From: Pinus tabuliformis
Lineage: Eukaryota > Streptophyta > Pinopsida > Pinales > Pinaceae
Length of the DNA stretch: 64,000 bases
Assembly: GCA_031772625.1 (NCBI GenBank)
Contig: CM062811.1
Location: 649,400,606-649,464,605 of the forward strand
Reading direction: 5' to 3'
Shown: positions 19,918 to 31,300 of the stretch, piece after piece
How positions within the stretch are numbered: the stretch's first letter is position 1
Layout: each line of letters starts with the position of its first letter
The notes under the pieces: model-generated
Told to the model about the DNA's origin: nothing
The model's input: the letters and a program-made list of their open reading frames with translations, nothing else
The model's database searches: none
Translations under genes and position numbers: made by a program

Positions 19918-21171
19918 TTGCATTCGATCATTAAAAGTGTGAAGAAGGGGCAACAAAAGAGGTTTCTTCTCGGGCAGCGAAAGAGCTTTCTTCTAGTCCA
20001 GCAAAAGAGATTCTTCTGGGGCAGCGAAGAAGGGTTATTTTGGGTCAGCGATGGAGGTATTCTTCCGGGTCAGCAAAGGAGGTATTCTTCTGGGCAAGCG
20101 AAGGAGGTATTCTTCTGGGCAAGCGAAGGAGAGTTTTCTTCTGGGGCAACAAAGAAAGGATTTTTTGAAGAATTCTTCGGCGAAAATCACATGGAGAAAT
20201 TTCTGTCTATGGAGGATTTTGAATCTAAGGCTCTGAACTCAGCACGTCTCCTTCCCAAACTTTGGAAAAGGTATGTAGATGACACTAATGTCATCTGGTC
20301 TCACGGCCAAGAGGAGTTAAATCTCTTCTTCGATCATCTCAATAATCAATCCTCGGCTATTAAGTTCACTATGGAACAAGAAGTTAATGGTTGCCTCCCG
20401 TTCCTTGATATTCTTATCTCTAAGAATGAGGATGGTTCCCTCTCCCACCGAGTGTTTCGCAAGAAAACTCATACTGAGCAGTATCTTCATGCTAGTTCCC
20501 ACCATTTCCCGGCCCAGAAGTTGGGAGTTCTCAACACCCTTGCAACTCGGGCCTTAAGGATCTCTGATGATAAGAGCTTCGAGGAAGAGAAGTCCCACCT
20601 CCTTAATGTCTTTGTTGATAACAGTTATAGTAGACACTTGGGACATAAGGCTTTCCTCAAAGCAGCTAAGAATTCGTTAACCAAAAGAGGGCCTAAAGAG
20701 CGGATTCCTGGTGTCCATCTTCCGTATGTTCAAGGGACCACGGATAAGATTGCGAGGGTCCTTAAGAGGCATAATGTCCCTGCAACTTTTAGACCGCTCA
20801 GCACCATTCGTAAATCCCTCAGATCGGTGAAGGATCCCATCGACCCTAAGGACATGAAAGGGGTTTATATTATTCCTTGTTCTTGTGGGACCCCCTATAT
20901 TGGTGAGACTGGTCGCTCCATTAATCAAAGGATTAGTGAGCACGCAGCTGACCTCAAACATATGAGAACAAAGTCTTCCGCTTTAGCAGAGCATGTGGAG
21001 AAAACTAACCATCATGTCTGCATCGAGGAGGCCAGTGTGATTGCTAGAGTGTCGCAATTCCATCACCGGAAATTCAGGGAAGCCCTAGAGATTGAAAAAA
21101 GACCGAACAATCTCAATAGAGAGGATAGTTGGAAGATCAGCAGTTGCTGGATCCCAGCCCTCTCCTCCTAG
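19918..21171 (+). CDS. Penelope-like element RT/GIY-YIG protein, 5'-truncated, fused in frame to LTR sequence
   Basis: An open frame of 417 codons; the first codon is TTG, not ATG. Codons 1-81 translate LTR DNA with GQ/SS repeats and the next ~16 translate the left 48-bp inverted repeat. Authentic element protein starts near MEDFESKAL (codon about 98). It shows the RT catalytic motif YVDDT (residues 119-123) with following palm motifs (FLDILISK), a thumb/linker region, and a GIY-YIG endonuclease domain: GVYIIPCSCG from residue 315 and PYIGETGRSINQRISEH from 326. This is the arrangement of Penelope-like retroelements with the nuclease downstream of RT. RT motifs upstream of YVDD are absent, so the copy is 5'-truncated and presumably dead, though its remaining frame is uninterrupted. 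Start codon and expression are unknown. Confidence 0.88.
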   Translation: MHSIIKSVKKGQQKRFLLGQRKSFLLVQQKRFFWGSEEGLFWVSDGGILPGQQRRYSSGQAKEVFFWASEGEFSSGATKKGFFEEFFGENHMEKFLSMEDFESKALNSARLLPKLWKRYVDDTNVIWSHGQEELNLFFDHLNNQSSAIKFTMEQEVNGCLPFLDILISKNEDGSLSHRVFRKKTHTEQYLHASSHHFPAQKLGVLNTLATRALRISDDKSFEEEKSHLLNVFVDNSYSRHLGHKAFLKAAKNSLTKRGPKERIPGVHLPYVQGTTDKIARVLKRHNVPATFRPLSTIRKSLRSVKDPIDPKDMKGVYIIPCSCGTPYIGETGRSINQRISEHAADLKHMRTKSSALAEHVEKTNHHVCIEEASVIARVSQFHHRKFREALEIEKRPNNLNREDSWKISSCWIPALSS

Positions 21172-21227
21172 TCGTTTTCTTTCTTTTTCTCCTTGAATTT
21201 GGTAATTTATTTATTTATTTTTATTTT

Positions 21228-21267
<40 letters not shown>

Positions 21268-22020
21268 TATTTATTTATTTATTTTTTTAAGACTCTTTGA
21301 CTATTAATTTAAACTTAATTTATCTACAAAAATTAATTTAATTAATTAATTTAAACTATTAATTAATTTTATGATTATTATTTATTTACTTTTATCTTTT
21401 TATTATTATTGTTATTATTATTATTATTATTATTATTTTATTTATTTATTTATTTATTTTTTACTCTGAATTAAGTTTTATAGTTCTCTCATTTTTGAAG
21501 AATTTATATTACTAACTAGAAGTTTTATCGAGCAATTTAAATTAATTTTATTCTTATTATTTAATTTATTTGAAATGATTTATTTTTATTATTAATTTTA
21601 CTTATGCTATTATATATTTCCAATATAGTATATATATATATATATATATTTGAAATTAATTATATTAATTTAATCTATATTAATAACCGAATTTATAGAT
21701 ACAATATTTATATATATTTATAATAATAATAAATAAATAAAATCATGGTCAAACTAGCCGTTATAACTAACTAATATTTTTATAATTAATTCTTATTCTT
21801 AATAATTATATGTTTCTTGTATACATTTCTAACAATTTTAAATTAAAATTAATTTATTTTATTTTATTATATATTAATTAACTGATATTTTAAAATAAAT
21901 AATATAAAGTAATACCCTATCATGGTCAAACTAGCCGTTATCAGGTCAAATTTAGCTGGTGTCTTTTCAGCTGTGACCTTATCGAGGAATCTAAGTCATT
22001 GGATATTCTGCCCTGTCTAT
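21172..22020. repeat. AT-rich 3' region of the Penelope-like element
   Basis: Contains (TTTA)n, (TA)n at about 21231-21262, (TTA)n at about 21400-21437 and a second (TA)n at 21630-21648. A 21-base word starting CATGGTCAAACTAGCCGTTA occurs twice (about 21745 and 21919), marking an internal duplication or insertion. No coding sequence. Confidence 0.8.
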
Positions 22021-22052
22021 TTAAAGTGCATAGCCTGATCTACTCATTCAAC

Positions 22053-22099
22053 TTGCCCTGACGATGAACCACACTGGTTGGTTCGAAACGCATCGACAG
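22053..22099 (+). ncRNA. Hammerhead-ribozyme-like motif of the Penelope-like element
   Basis: Core elements appear in order. CTGACGA is at 22058-22064. Stem II has GAACCA (22066-22071) paired with TGGTTC (22079-22084). GAAA follows at 22085-22088, then a minimal stem III leading to ATC at 22092-22094. The predicted cleavage after C22094 coincides with the first base of the right 48-bp inverted repeat (22095). Stem I is weak (TTGCC with GACAG, one mismatch) and one extra T follows the CTGACGA box. Hammerhead motifs are known in Penelope-like elements. Whether this one is active cannot be judged. Confidence 0.45.
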
Positions 22100-22142
22100 A
22101 AATTTCTCCATGTGATTTTCGCCGAAGAATTCTTCAAAAAAT
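22095..22142. repeat. Right 48-bp inverted repeat of the Penelope-like element (partner 20160-20207)
   Basis: Exact reverse complement of 20160-20207, including the EcoRI-like palindrome GAAGAATTCTTC. The identity implies recent origin of the two ends or templated synthesis during insertion. Confidence 0.95.
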
Positions 22143-22704
22143 TGATATGGATCACAGAAGTCTCAATTCAATAAAGAAAGGATTCTTCTGGGTGATCAAG
22201 ATATAGAGATCTAGAGACCGAGTTTCTCTAGAGGAGACCAATGAAAGCCTAGAGACCGAGATTCTCTAGGGAAGCCAAGAAGGAGTTGTGTGAAGGACAG
22301 AAACTGAGTTGCTCTAGAAGGAGCCGAGGAGGGTAGTTCAAGATCAAGAGGAAATTTGAGAAAGAGAAGAGGCAGAGCATCAAGGTTAATGACAAGGTTC
22401 TTGGGAAGATACTAGAGTCAAGGGTCTGTGTCATGGTCTTGGTACTCATCAATTGAAGATCTAGAAGAATAATTTTGATCGAGTTTTCCTCTAAAGAGGT
22501 GAGAAGTTTTGGCCCTGGCTGAGAAGCCTAAATACTGCGTCACTTGTCTTTTATTGTGCATATTGGTAATTGTCTTGATGAAGAGAACATAATAATAACA
22601 TAACAAAGAAAAGACTATAAGATAAGAAGTAAAAGTATATCACAAGCAATTATCAAGCAGAGATATCTTTTAACTATTCAAGCCCTAGATTTCTCAACAA
22701 CTAT

Positions 22705-24048
22705 GACATATATATAACATCGATTCCATTGCTCTGCATATACTAGAACTACTCTACATAAACCCATGGTGTTGCTCTGAATATAAGTGCCATACCAACA
22801 TTGAGTTCTAAATACAAATGCCAAACTAATGTGTGTGTGTGTGTATATATATATGTTGTCAATAATTGCTCTGCATATATTGCCAAACCTATAACTATGT
22901 GTAGTTGGAGCGAAATCATTCATATGGAAATTATATCATAATGTCCAAGATATATCCTTCCATGTCTTCTATACTGTCAGCCATGACATATATATTGTTT
23001 GCCATGTCATATATGTTGTCCGCCATGTCATTCCAATGTGTATATGACTGGCATGCATTACTCAAGAGTACTATCAAGACCTTTTTGAAAGTAATATTCT
23101 TGTCATATCTTAGGGCTTAACTTTGCCATCTCAACGTTGCAGCTAAAATGTATACATACCTCGTAATATTTGGATACCTTAGCAACTTGTAGCATATACA
23201 TTTTGTCATCTCTCATATACACAAAATATTTTTTCACTAGCTCCCAAAATAAATTTGCGTCAAGTTCCTGCTCCAACTTTTCTTCCTACACTAACATCCA
23301 AATGATCCTCAAGAAGTATTTGATTATCATATCTTCATCAAAGAGTTATAGGTATTCAAATAGTCAAATATTCATGCAGGAAGGATAAGCAATAAATTTG
23401 AACAAGAGCAGTGTCAAAAGGAAATAGCATAAGTTTAGAAGGTATTTATCTTTAATAAGGGTTGAAGGAAGCGATCAACTACCTCTTGTTCCAGCTTCCA
23501 AGAGTCATTGTTGTCCATCATCCATATGTCAATGTTGCTTTCAAAAGATATACATCAATAGAATCTCTATCCCAAGTCCATTCCTTCTTCATCATGAGGT
23601 GTCACGGGTCATCAACCATATATGACTATTATCATCAAAAGAGGATATGCCTCAATGGCCAATAGCCAATTTTAACATCCAAGTCCAATGATCACTAAAT
23701 TTGTCACAGTTACTGATCATGCTAGGGTTTCAAGACTTATAGAGCTCGAACCTTTATCATATCCAAGTCCTTTCAACCATACTTCAGGGGTTTCTTCCAA
23801 ACCTTAACTTCTTTTACTATAACAAAGTTGCCCAGGGATTCCTTCAAACCCTAGCATTCTTTTAGGTCTCCAATACCTTCACTTCTTTGATCAATGGTGT
23901 CTTCACAGAGGTGATATCCATGACTTTTCTTTAGATAATTGCATTACATCTTTTACATATTGAGTTCACCCCACAATATCATAACATTATTAGCAATTAT
24001 GTAAAAAGAACAATAAAAAATGCAGCGGAACATAAAGAAACAGTGAAA
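22705..24048 (-). repeat. Family E repeat, copy 1 right part, and decayed interior
   Basis: 22705-23040 matches 24339-24840, including the repeated GCCATGTCATATAT words. From about 23100 the minus strand carries short coding-like stretches (for example ELDANLFWELVKKYF near 23220-23270) that may be retroelement remnants, but no named domain was found. (GT)n(TA)n microsatellite at 22830-22856. Confidence 0.45.
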
Positions 24049-24459
24049 GAAAAGCATGCACAAATAAAGACACCAGAATTTGGTCAGAGACCAAGGTAAA
24101 ACCTCACAAAGGGAAAACCCAAAATTCAATTTTTCTTCTTCTATTAAATATTTATCAATGGTTCAGCTGAGATAGAAAGTGCTTCCATAAAGAGATACAT
24201 CAATCATACAACAATGTTACTGCTCACGGCCAACAAGGCCTCTGCATATATAAGAAACATAGATGCCACTGCTGCAATACATATATGCAATAATTATACC
24301 ACCGCTGCAATAATGATGATACCACTGCTGCACATACTATGACATATATATAACAATGGTTCCACTGCTCTTCATATATTAGAACTGCTCTACATAAACC
24401 CATGATGCTGCTTTAAATGTAAGTGCCATACCAACATTGAATTCTGAATATAAATGCCA

Positions 24460-24496
<37 letters not shown>

Positions 24497-26220
24497 ATTG
24501 CTCTGCATATAATGCCAAACCTACTGCTATGCGTAGTTGAAGCAAAATCATTCATATCGAAATTATATCATAGTGTACAAGACAAATCCTACCATGTTTA
24601 CTATACTGTCAGCCATGACATATATATTGTGTGCCATGTCATATAAGTTGTCTACCCTGTCATACAAGTGTCTTCCGTGCCATGTCATACATACTGTCTG
24701 CCATGTCATTTATGTGGTCTGCCATATCATACAGGTGTATCTTCCATGCCATATCATACATACATACTGTCTACCATGTCATATATGTTGTCTGCCATAT
24801 TATACATAGTGTGTCTTCCATGCTGTGCCATACGTACTGTCTGCCATGCAGTGTTGTTAAAATCGTGATATTATCACGACATCATTGTTTTTTCGTGATT
24901 TTTTCAGCAAAAAAGATAAAATCGTGAGTAGTACTCAGACTTTTTTTTTATAGGCGAATTTTTCGAAAAAATCGTGATTTTTTTGGGGAAAAAATCATAT
25001 ATTTTTTTTTTTGAGAGTAGGAGGAGGTGACCCAAGCTACCCCTGTCACAAGTAGAGGACGTGGTCTACCTCCTGTAGCTCCTAGTTCTTCAGCTTCTAG
25101 AGCACAGCAGACTCCATAGTCTACTGCAGCCTGCCAACTCCACCGACATCTACATCTAGAGGGGCAAAGGAAATCAGTGGTATTAGACTTTAGTTATTTG
25201 GTTCATTTCATTGTATATGGCATTATGACTCATGATATGAGAAAACATTATTATATTTTTTGTTGATATTTTGAAGTTGAGTTGGGACTCAGGAGTCAGG
25301 ACTTACTATTCAGGACATGATTCACTGTTATGTGTGATTTTAACACTAGAAATGATATTAAACATCTTATATATTAGTTCTTTTATCATATTTATGTGTC
25401 AATGTATTTATTTTATGTTGTAGATGGTTTAGATATTAAAAAAATTGAAAAAAAAATGAATATTTTTGTACCAAATGATTTTTCCCGATTATTACCGAAT
25501 TTTTTCCCAATTATTACGATTTTTTCCTCGCGCCGATATTATCCCGATAACGATTAGTGCAACATTGCTGCCATGTCAATGGATATGCTGACACAATTCC
25601 ACTGTAGATTACTAAAGACATGGATATATATAAAAAAAGGTTACAGTCATACCGTTGACTGCTATATGCATCAATATTACTGCCCATCAAGCCATAGAGG
25701 TGTATATATATATACACGAACCAAAACTAAGCCGCAATAGAAGTACCTGTATGAGTCATAATAGAAGTACGTTGTAAAAATTGATCCGCAGATGATATAT
25801 GTGATCACTGTAAACCAATGAATGTGTGAATCAGATCAATGCGAGCCACCATTATGTATCTGAGCCACCATTAGTTGATTGGACCCACTCAAAGTATAAA
25901 TGTTATAGAGTGCGAGACATACATAAGATTACAATTATGACGTTCTCTGATGTCTGTGCATTTCTGTGCAAGCCACGATGCCATACTTGTGAATACGATA
26001 CCACAACGATATACGAGGAGTAACGATGCCACAATATGCACATGCGATGTAATACAGACAAGTCACAGAGCAATGCCATAGAATAATGTGAGATCACCTG
26101 TGTTGTGTGATTCACTTGAGCCATGGATAGGAGAAAATGAACCATAATCACAGAGAAGTCTAACCCGAGTTTCAGAAATAAATCTGAATGGCACAAGTTC
26201 CACAAACGTACTTGGGATAA
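24049..26220 (-). repeat. Family E repeat, copy 2
   Basis: Starts with the ATAAAGACACCAGAATTTGG region and runs through the GCCATGTCATA repeat field (24605-24848). It is interrupted by hAT copy B and continues rightwards without a clear end. Contains (TA)n at 24466-24493. No protein-coding gene is supported; the open frames at 24537-24927 are translations of the GCCATGTCATA repeats. Confidence 0.5.
24849..25567. mobile_element. Short hAT element, copy B of family H2
   Basis: 719 bp. Starts CAGTGTTGTT and ends CAACATTG, flanked by a perfect 8-bp duplication CTGCCATG (24841-24848 and 25568-25575). It is the reverse complement of copy A (13510-14233) over its whole length. It has no transposase. 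The 8-bp duplication and CARTG ends place it in the hAT superfamily. Confidence 0.88.
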
Positions 26221-26249
26221 GGAGCTAGGAAGAAAGAAAATTTACTATA

Positions 26250-26606
26250 TTGAAGTGTTTAATCCCACTCATAATCATTAACCAAAAGCATACAGAGAGA
26301 CCAATATCTCTTGGAGAGCCAAAATTCCATTGTGAAACACGGCACTGGAAAAGGCCAAAGGAAGTGTGGGAGGAATGGGTATGCATTTTTTGTTCTTCCG
26401 GAAAAGTGGAAACAGAAAAACATTTCATTTTAGAATGTGAGGCCTTCAAAGACAACAGGTAAAGTTATGTAGATATGCTGGTAGCGAGTTCTTGGGATAA
26501 TCTATTTAGCGAGGGGTTTGTCGAGAAGCTGGGAGCATTTATTGTAAAGCTTCATAAAAAAAGGGTTGAATACATCAAGCAGATGAAGAAGCAATCTGTC
26601 CCATAG
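26250..26606 (+). pseudogene. LINE ORF2 C-terminal relic (zinc-binding reverse-transcriptase tail)
   Basis: The plus frame encodes ETRHWKRPKEVWEEW followed by a zinc-ligand pattern CIFCSSGKVETEKHFILEC (C-x2-C...H-x4-C). This resembles the zinc-binding segment at the end of non-LTR retrotransposon ORF2 proteins. One TAA at 26460 interrupts it; the frame then continues (SYVDMLVASSWDNL...) to a stop at 26604. Downstream are a T-rich tract (26638-26656) and simple AT sequence, as at a LINE 3' end. Everything upstream of this tail is missing. Confidence 0.6.
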
Positions 26607-26639
26607 GCTATATTTAGCCTCGTGGACGTTAAAATAATT

Positions 26640-27888
26640 TTCTTTCTTTCTTTCATATAAATATAAATATAAAAATAAAAATAAAATTTAAAAATTATGT
26701 TTTAAATAGAAAATACAGTAGGGTATAATAATAAAAAATAATTTATTGTAAAGTAATTAAAAGTAAATAAATATGTTATAAAGTAATTAAAAGTAAAGTT
26801 TGAGTAAAATGTTTAAATCTTAGTTATTGATAAAATATATTAATACAATTAATATTGACATATACTTAAAAATATGTTAATAATTAAAAACTATTTTAAT
26901 TATGTACATGTTATGTAAAATATTTTATTGTCAATTGTGGTATACATTATATATCATTTTTTAAAAATTATGTATATATCATGAAAAAAATAAATTTTTA
27001 TGGTTAAAACGTTTATTTGGCACTATATATACTTTATTTAGCATTCAAAAATGCAATTTAAATAATGAAAAATAACACATTGTATTTTACACTCTAAAGA
27101 AGTTTGCACGTCAAGAAATTTGATCCCTCTCGACTCAGATATGTACTTAAGATGGATCTATGCGAGCCGAAAGGCTCATTTTACAACCCAGTATGAGGAG
27201 ATGTGTAAGTTTATCTGTCCATGTTTAAGTTTGTATGTCCGTCCATTCGTCCCTCTGTCAATTGACACGTGCCTCTTTATAAAAATAAAAAATTATGCTA
27301 TAAATAGAAAAATATTGTCAACTATAATAATAAAAACAATAATATGTTATAAAGTAATTAGAAGTGAAAAAAAAATGTATGAATAAAATGTTTAAACTTT
27401 ATAATTTTAAAAAACATTTCAAGAGGAGATTCAAAATAAACTAAATAGAAAAAATAGGTAGGCTATAATAAAAAAATGAATATGTTGTAAAATAATTAAA
27501 AGTAAAAAAAGGTTTGAGTAAAATGTTTAAATTTTGGTTATTGAAAAAATATATTAATACAAATTAATATTGACATATACTTAAAAATATGTTAATAACA
27601 AAAAACCATTTTAATTATGTATATGTTATGTAAAATGTTTTATGTCAATTGAGTATACATTATATATCATTTTAAAAAACTTATGTATATCATGAAAAAA
27701 TTAATACAAATTAATATTGACATATATTTAAAAATATGTTAATAACAAAAAACCATTTTAATTATGTATATGTTATGTAAAATGTTTTATGTCAATTGAG
27801 TATACATTATATATCATTTTAAAAAACTTATGTATATCATGAAAAAAATTAAGTTTTTATGGTTAAAACATTTATTTGGTCCTATATA
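26640..27888. repeat. AT-rich repeat array, left part
   Basis: Highly AT-rich. The word GGTTAAAACRTTTATTTGG recurs at 27002, 27861 and 34690. After removing the copia insertion the spacings are about 859 and 875 bp, suggesting three tandem units of roughly 0.86 kb. A nested direct duplication of about 148 bp lies at 27545-27850. Noncoding. Confidence 0.7.
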
Positions 27889-28354
27889 TGTAGGAATTTA
27901 CAGGGTAAGTTCCTCAGACAGAACACCAAGGACACCGCTCACACACAGATCACAGATCAATGCACCAATATTTTGACGTGGTTAAAACCCTCAAAGAGGG
28001 AAACAGTCCATGGCTTGAGCCAACACGGCCACTTCAGGCAATTTATTAATAAAAGAATGAAAATTTACATAAGCTTCTCTCATGAACAGTTAACCTACAA
28101 ATGACCCTCCATGCTCTTTAAATAGAGGTCATGGACCAATCGGGTGTTAAGCCATGGAGCAAGTGTCGGTAATACCGAGGAGAGAATGAACCGTCGGATC
28201 ACTACATATCGTGACCGTCGGATTGTAAGTTACAAAATGTACATAGTAAAGAAACACACTTTACCTAACTCTATACTAGACCAAGTTATACTTAACTATT
28301 TCCTGTGTGTCAGAATATCCTTAACTATTTCCTGTGTGTCAGAATATCCTAACA
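27889..28354 (-). repeat. 3' LTR of the copia element
   Basis: 466 bp. It differs from the other LTR by a tandem duplication of a 29-bp unit (28292-28320 and 28321-28349) plus scattered substitutions. A TTTAAATA box lies near 28116. The adjacent run CCCCCC (28356-28361) is the complement of the polypurine tract. Confidence 0.93.
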
Positions 28355-28361
28355 TCCCCCC

Positions 28362-31300
28362 TTAAGAACAACTTGGGATTGGATTGAAAGATTTACAAAT
28401 ATGACACAATAGGAGAAGGAAGGAGGCACTAGAGCCTATCCCCCCTTAGTGACAACTTCCCGAACTCCAACCATAAATCGAAGTTTAGTGAACTTCGCCT
28501 CTGTGAGAGCTTTTGTAAAGATGTCTGCAACTTGATCATCTGTTGAACAATATTGCACTTCAAGAGCATGGTCGTGGATGAGCTTTCTGATGAAGTGCAT
28601 GTGCAGTTCAATGTGTTTGCTGCGCTGATGTTGGACTAGATCTTTGCATAGTTTAATGGCACTTTGATTATCACACCAAAGTGTAGTCGGATGCTACTGC
28701 TGAAAGCCAAACTCTGACAGGATCTGACGAAGCCACAAGGCTTCCTTACTAGCTTCGACGGCACCACGATACTTTGCTTCTGCTGAAGAAAGAGAAATGG
28801 CACCTTGTTTCTTGCAAGCCCATGTAATAGGTCCTGAACCAAGACTAAACACATACCCTGCAGTAGACTTCCGATCATCAGGGTCACCAGCCCAATCGGA
28901 ATCAGTGAAACCAACCAATAGAGGAGCTTCTTCGGCACTGTAATGAATCCCAAACTGAACTGTACCTCGAACATAACGAAGCATTCTTTTAGCTGCTTTC
29001 CAATGACTTTCATGTGGGTTTTGCATAAACCGAGCAACAAGGCCAACGACAAAGGAAAGTTCAGGATGAGTATGGATTAGATACAAAAGTTTTCCTACAA
29101 GTTGACGGTATAAGGTAGCATCAACTTCAGGAGAAGTACAAGTGACTGAAAGTTTGACTCCAGATTGAAAGGGAGAAGGGGTTGGCTTACAGTCTTCCAT
29201 GTGAAAATGGCGTAGAATATCACAGGCATACTTGGACTGGGAAAGGGAAATACCTTCCTTGGATTGCAAGACTTGAAGACCAAGAAAATAATGTAAGTGT
29301 CCTAGGTCTGTCATTTGAAACTTCTTTTTAAGGTTGGACTTCACATGGTTGAAAAGGTTGGGATCACTACCAGTGAGGATAAGATCATCAACATAAAGAA
29401 CAAGAATGATAAGAGACTTGCCCACTTTCTTGGTGTAGACAGTATTGTCAGAATGACACCTAGAAAAGCCAGATTCTAAAAGAAAGCTATCCATTTTGGC
29501 ATACCAAGCCCGAGGAGCTTGCTTGAGACCATAAAGGGATTTCTTAAGCCGACATACAAGGTTGGATTCTGTTTGTATAAAGCCAATAGGTTGTTCCATA
29601 TAGATTTCTTCATGCAAGTCCCCATGCAAGAATGCAGATTTAACATCCATCTTATGGACTTCCCATTTGAAAGAGGCAGCAAGGGAAAGAACAAGGCGGA
29701 TAGAGTTCATTTTGGCAACAAGGGAGAAGGTTTCAGTGTAGTCAATGCCTTCAACTTGCGAAAAACCCTTAGCAACAAGACGAGCTTTATGTTTATCAAC
29801 TTTCCCATCTGGTCCATACTTGGTTCTGTAAACCCATTTGCATCTAACAAGTTTTTGTCCCTTTGGTAGAGGAACAAGATCCCATGTATCATTTGCCAAT
29901 AATGAATGATATTCTTCATTCATAGCTGCTTCCCAATCTGGATGGCCTGAAGCTTCTACAAAGGTGTCAGCATCATAATTCACTGAAGCTTGAGCCAGTA
30001 AAGAAGAGGCTCTATCGAACTGAGAACGTGTATGTCGCTGATCTGTAGGATCACTGACAAGATCACCTGTTGCATCCCGAGTAGCACGGACCCATTTTGG
30101 AAGCTGAGGAGCTGAAGGAGGATCCTGAGAAGGTGGGGGAGGATTGTCATCCTCACTTTCATCATCTGAAGAAGAAATATTTTCAAAAGTAGAAGAGATA
30201 GGGAGAGGTGGCACATCCGCCAAACTAGGCTCGCAGGCCAATATATTTTCAGCAAACTTTACATCTCTTCTAATGATAACATTTTTGGACTTAAGTGGAA
30301 TAAGTCTATATCCTTTGACATCTTCAGAATATCCAACAAAAATACATTTTTCACTCTTAGGTTCTAATGCTTTATGTTTCTCATCTGGAATATGGGCCCA
30401 TGCTTCACTTCCAAAAACACGAAAGTGACTTACATCTGGTTTAATTGAGCTCCATGCTTCTTCTGGAGTGATATTCTTTAAAACCTTAGTAGTAGTGCAA
30501 TTTATTATGTAATTTGCACAGTTAATTGCTTCTGCCCAATAACTAAGACTAAGTCCTTTAGATTGAAGCATACAATTAGCCATTTCCTTTAAGGTGTGAT
30601 TCTTCCTTTCAGCTACACCATTTTGTTGTGGAGTATATGGAACAGTATGTTGCATTTGAATTCCATTCTCAGTGCAAAAGTTGATGAATTTGTTGTTAAC
30701 ATATTCTCCGCCATTATCAGATCTTAGCTTAAGAATTTGATGTCCAGATTGTTTTTCAACAAAGGCCTTAAAGGCCAAGAACATGTTAAATACTTCACTC
30801 TTGAGTTTTAAGATGTATACCCAAGTGCGTCTGGAGAAATCATCAATGAAAGTTAAGAAATACTTGTAGCCATAGAATGAAACAACTGGAAGTGGACCAC
30901 ATAAATCACTATGCACGAGTTGTAAAGGGGCTGAGGCGTGCCAAGAGGCACGTTTTTCAAAACTGTCCCGATGATGTTTTCCGAGTACACATCCGGAACA
31001 AACACCATCTCTGCAAGATACCATTGGAAGACCTGTCACCATATTTTCTTTACATAGATTCTGAAGAGAGCGATAGTTTAAGTGACCAAATCGCTCATGC
31101 CAAAGTTTGTTCACTTCATCATTATGAGCAACAAATACTGAGGGAAGATTTGATGACCCAAATTTGTGAAACTTATACAACCTTGTAGAATCATCAGCAA
31201 TGCCAGTAGCTAAAATCTGTCTAGGATCTCTTAGGTCCTTAATTACAACATCGTGAGGTGAAAATTCAACGATTTTACCTTCACCTGAATGAGTTATCTG

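Larger units (their letters stand above)
20160..22142 (+). mobile_element. Penelope-like retroelement, 5'-truncated, with 48-bp terminal inverted repeats
   Basis: Identified by its RT/GIY-YIG reading frame. The two ends, 20160-20207 and 22095-22142, are identical over 48 bp in inverted orientation. The LTR word AAAGAAAGGATT occurs on both sides (20151-20162 and 22173-22184), consistent with a target-site duplication of about a dozen bases; 30 extra bases lie between the right repeat and that word. The 3' part holds AT-rich DNA and a hammerhead-like motif. Elements of this type occur in animals, and in plants I know them mainly from conifers, where horizontal origin from arthropods has been proposed. 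Confidence 0.85.
19492..22699 (+). repeat. Solo LTR of family D containing a Penelope-like element
   Basis: Starts TGATGAAAAGTGTAAC and ends TTTCTCAACA. It is flanked by a perfect 5-bp target duplication ACTAT (19487-19491 and 22700-22704), and an uninterrupted target is present in the second family E copy. A TATATATA box is at about 19873. LTR sequence covers 19492-20159 and about 22173-22699. The middle is the Penelope-like insertion. No interior or second LTR is present, so this is a recombination-derived solo LTR. Confidence 0.85.

Noticed and set aside
24537-24927. Overlapping Cys/His-rich frames resembling zinc-finger repeats
   Set aside because: They translate GCCATGTCATA simple repeats in a family E LTR; the Cys/His spacing is dictated by the DNA repeat and matches no finger type.
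29519-31188. Plus-strand frames of 94-116 codons within 28694-31894
   Set aside because: Antisense shadows of the copia pol reading frame.
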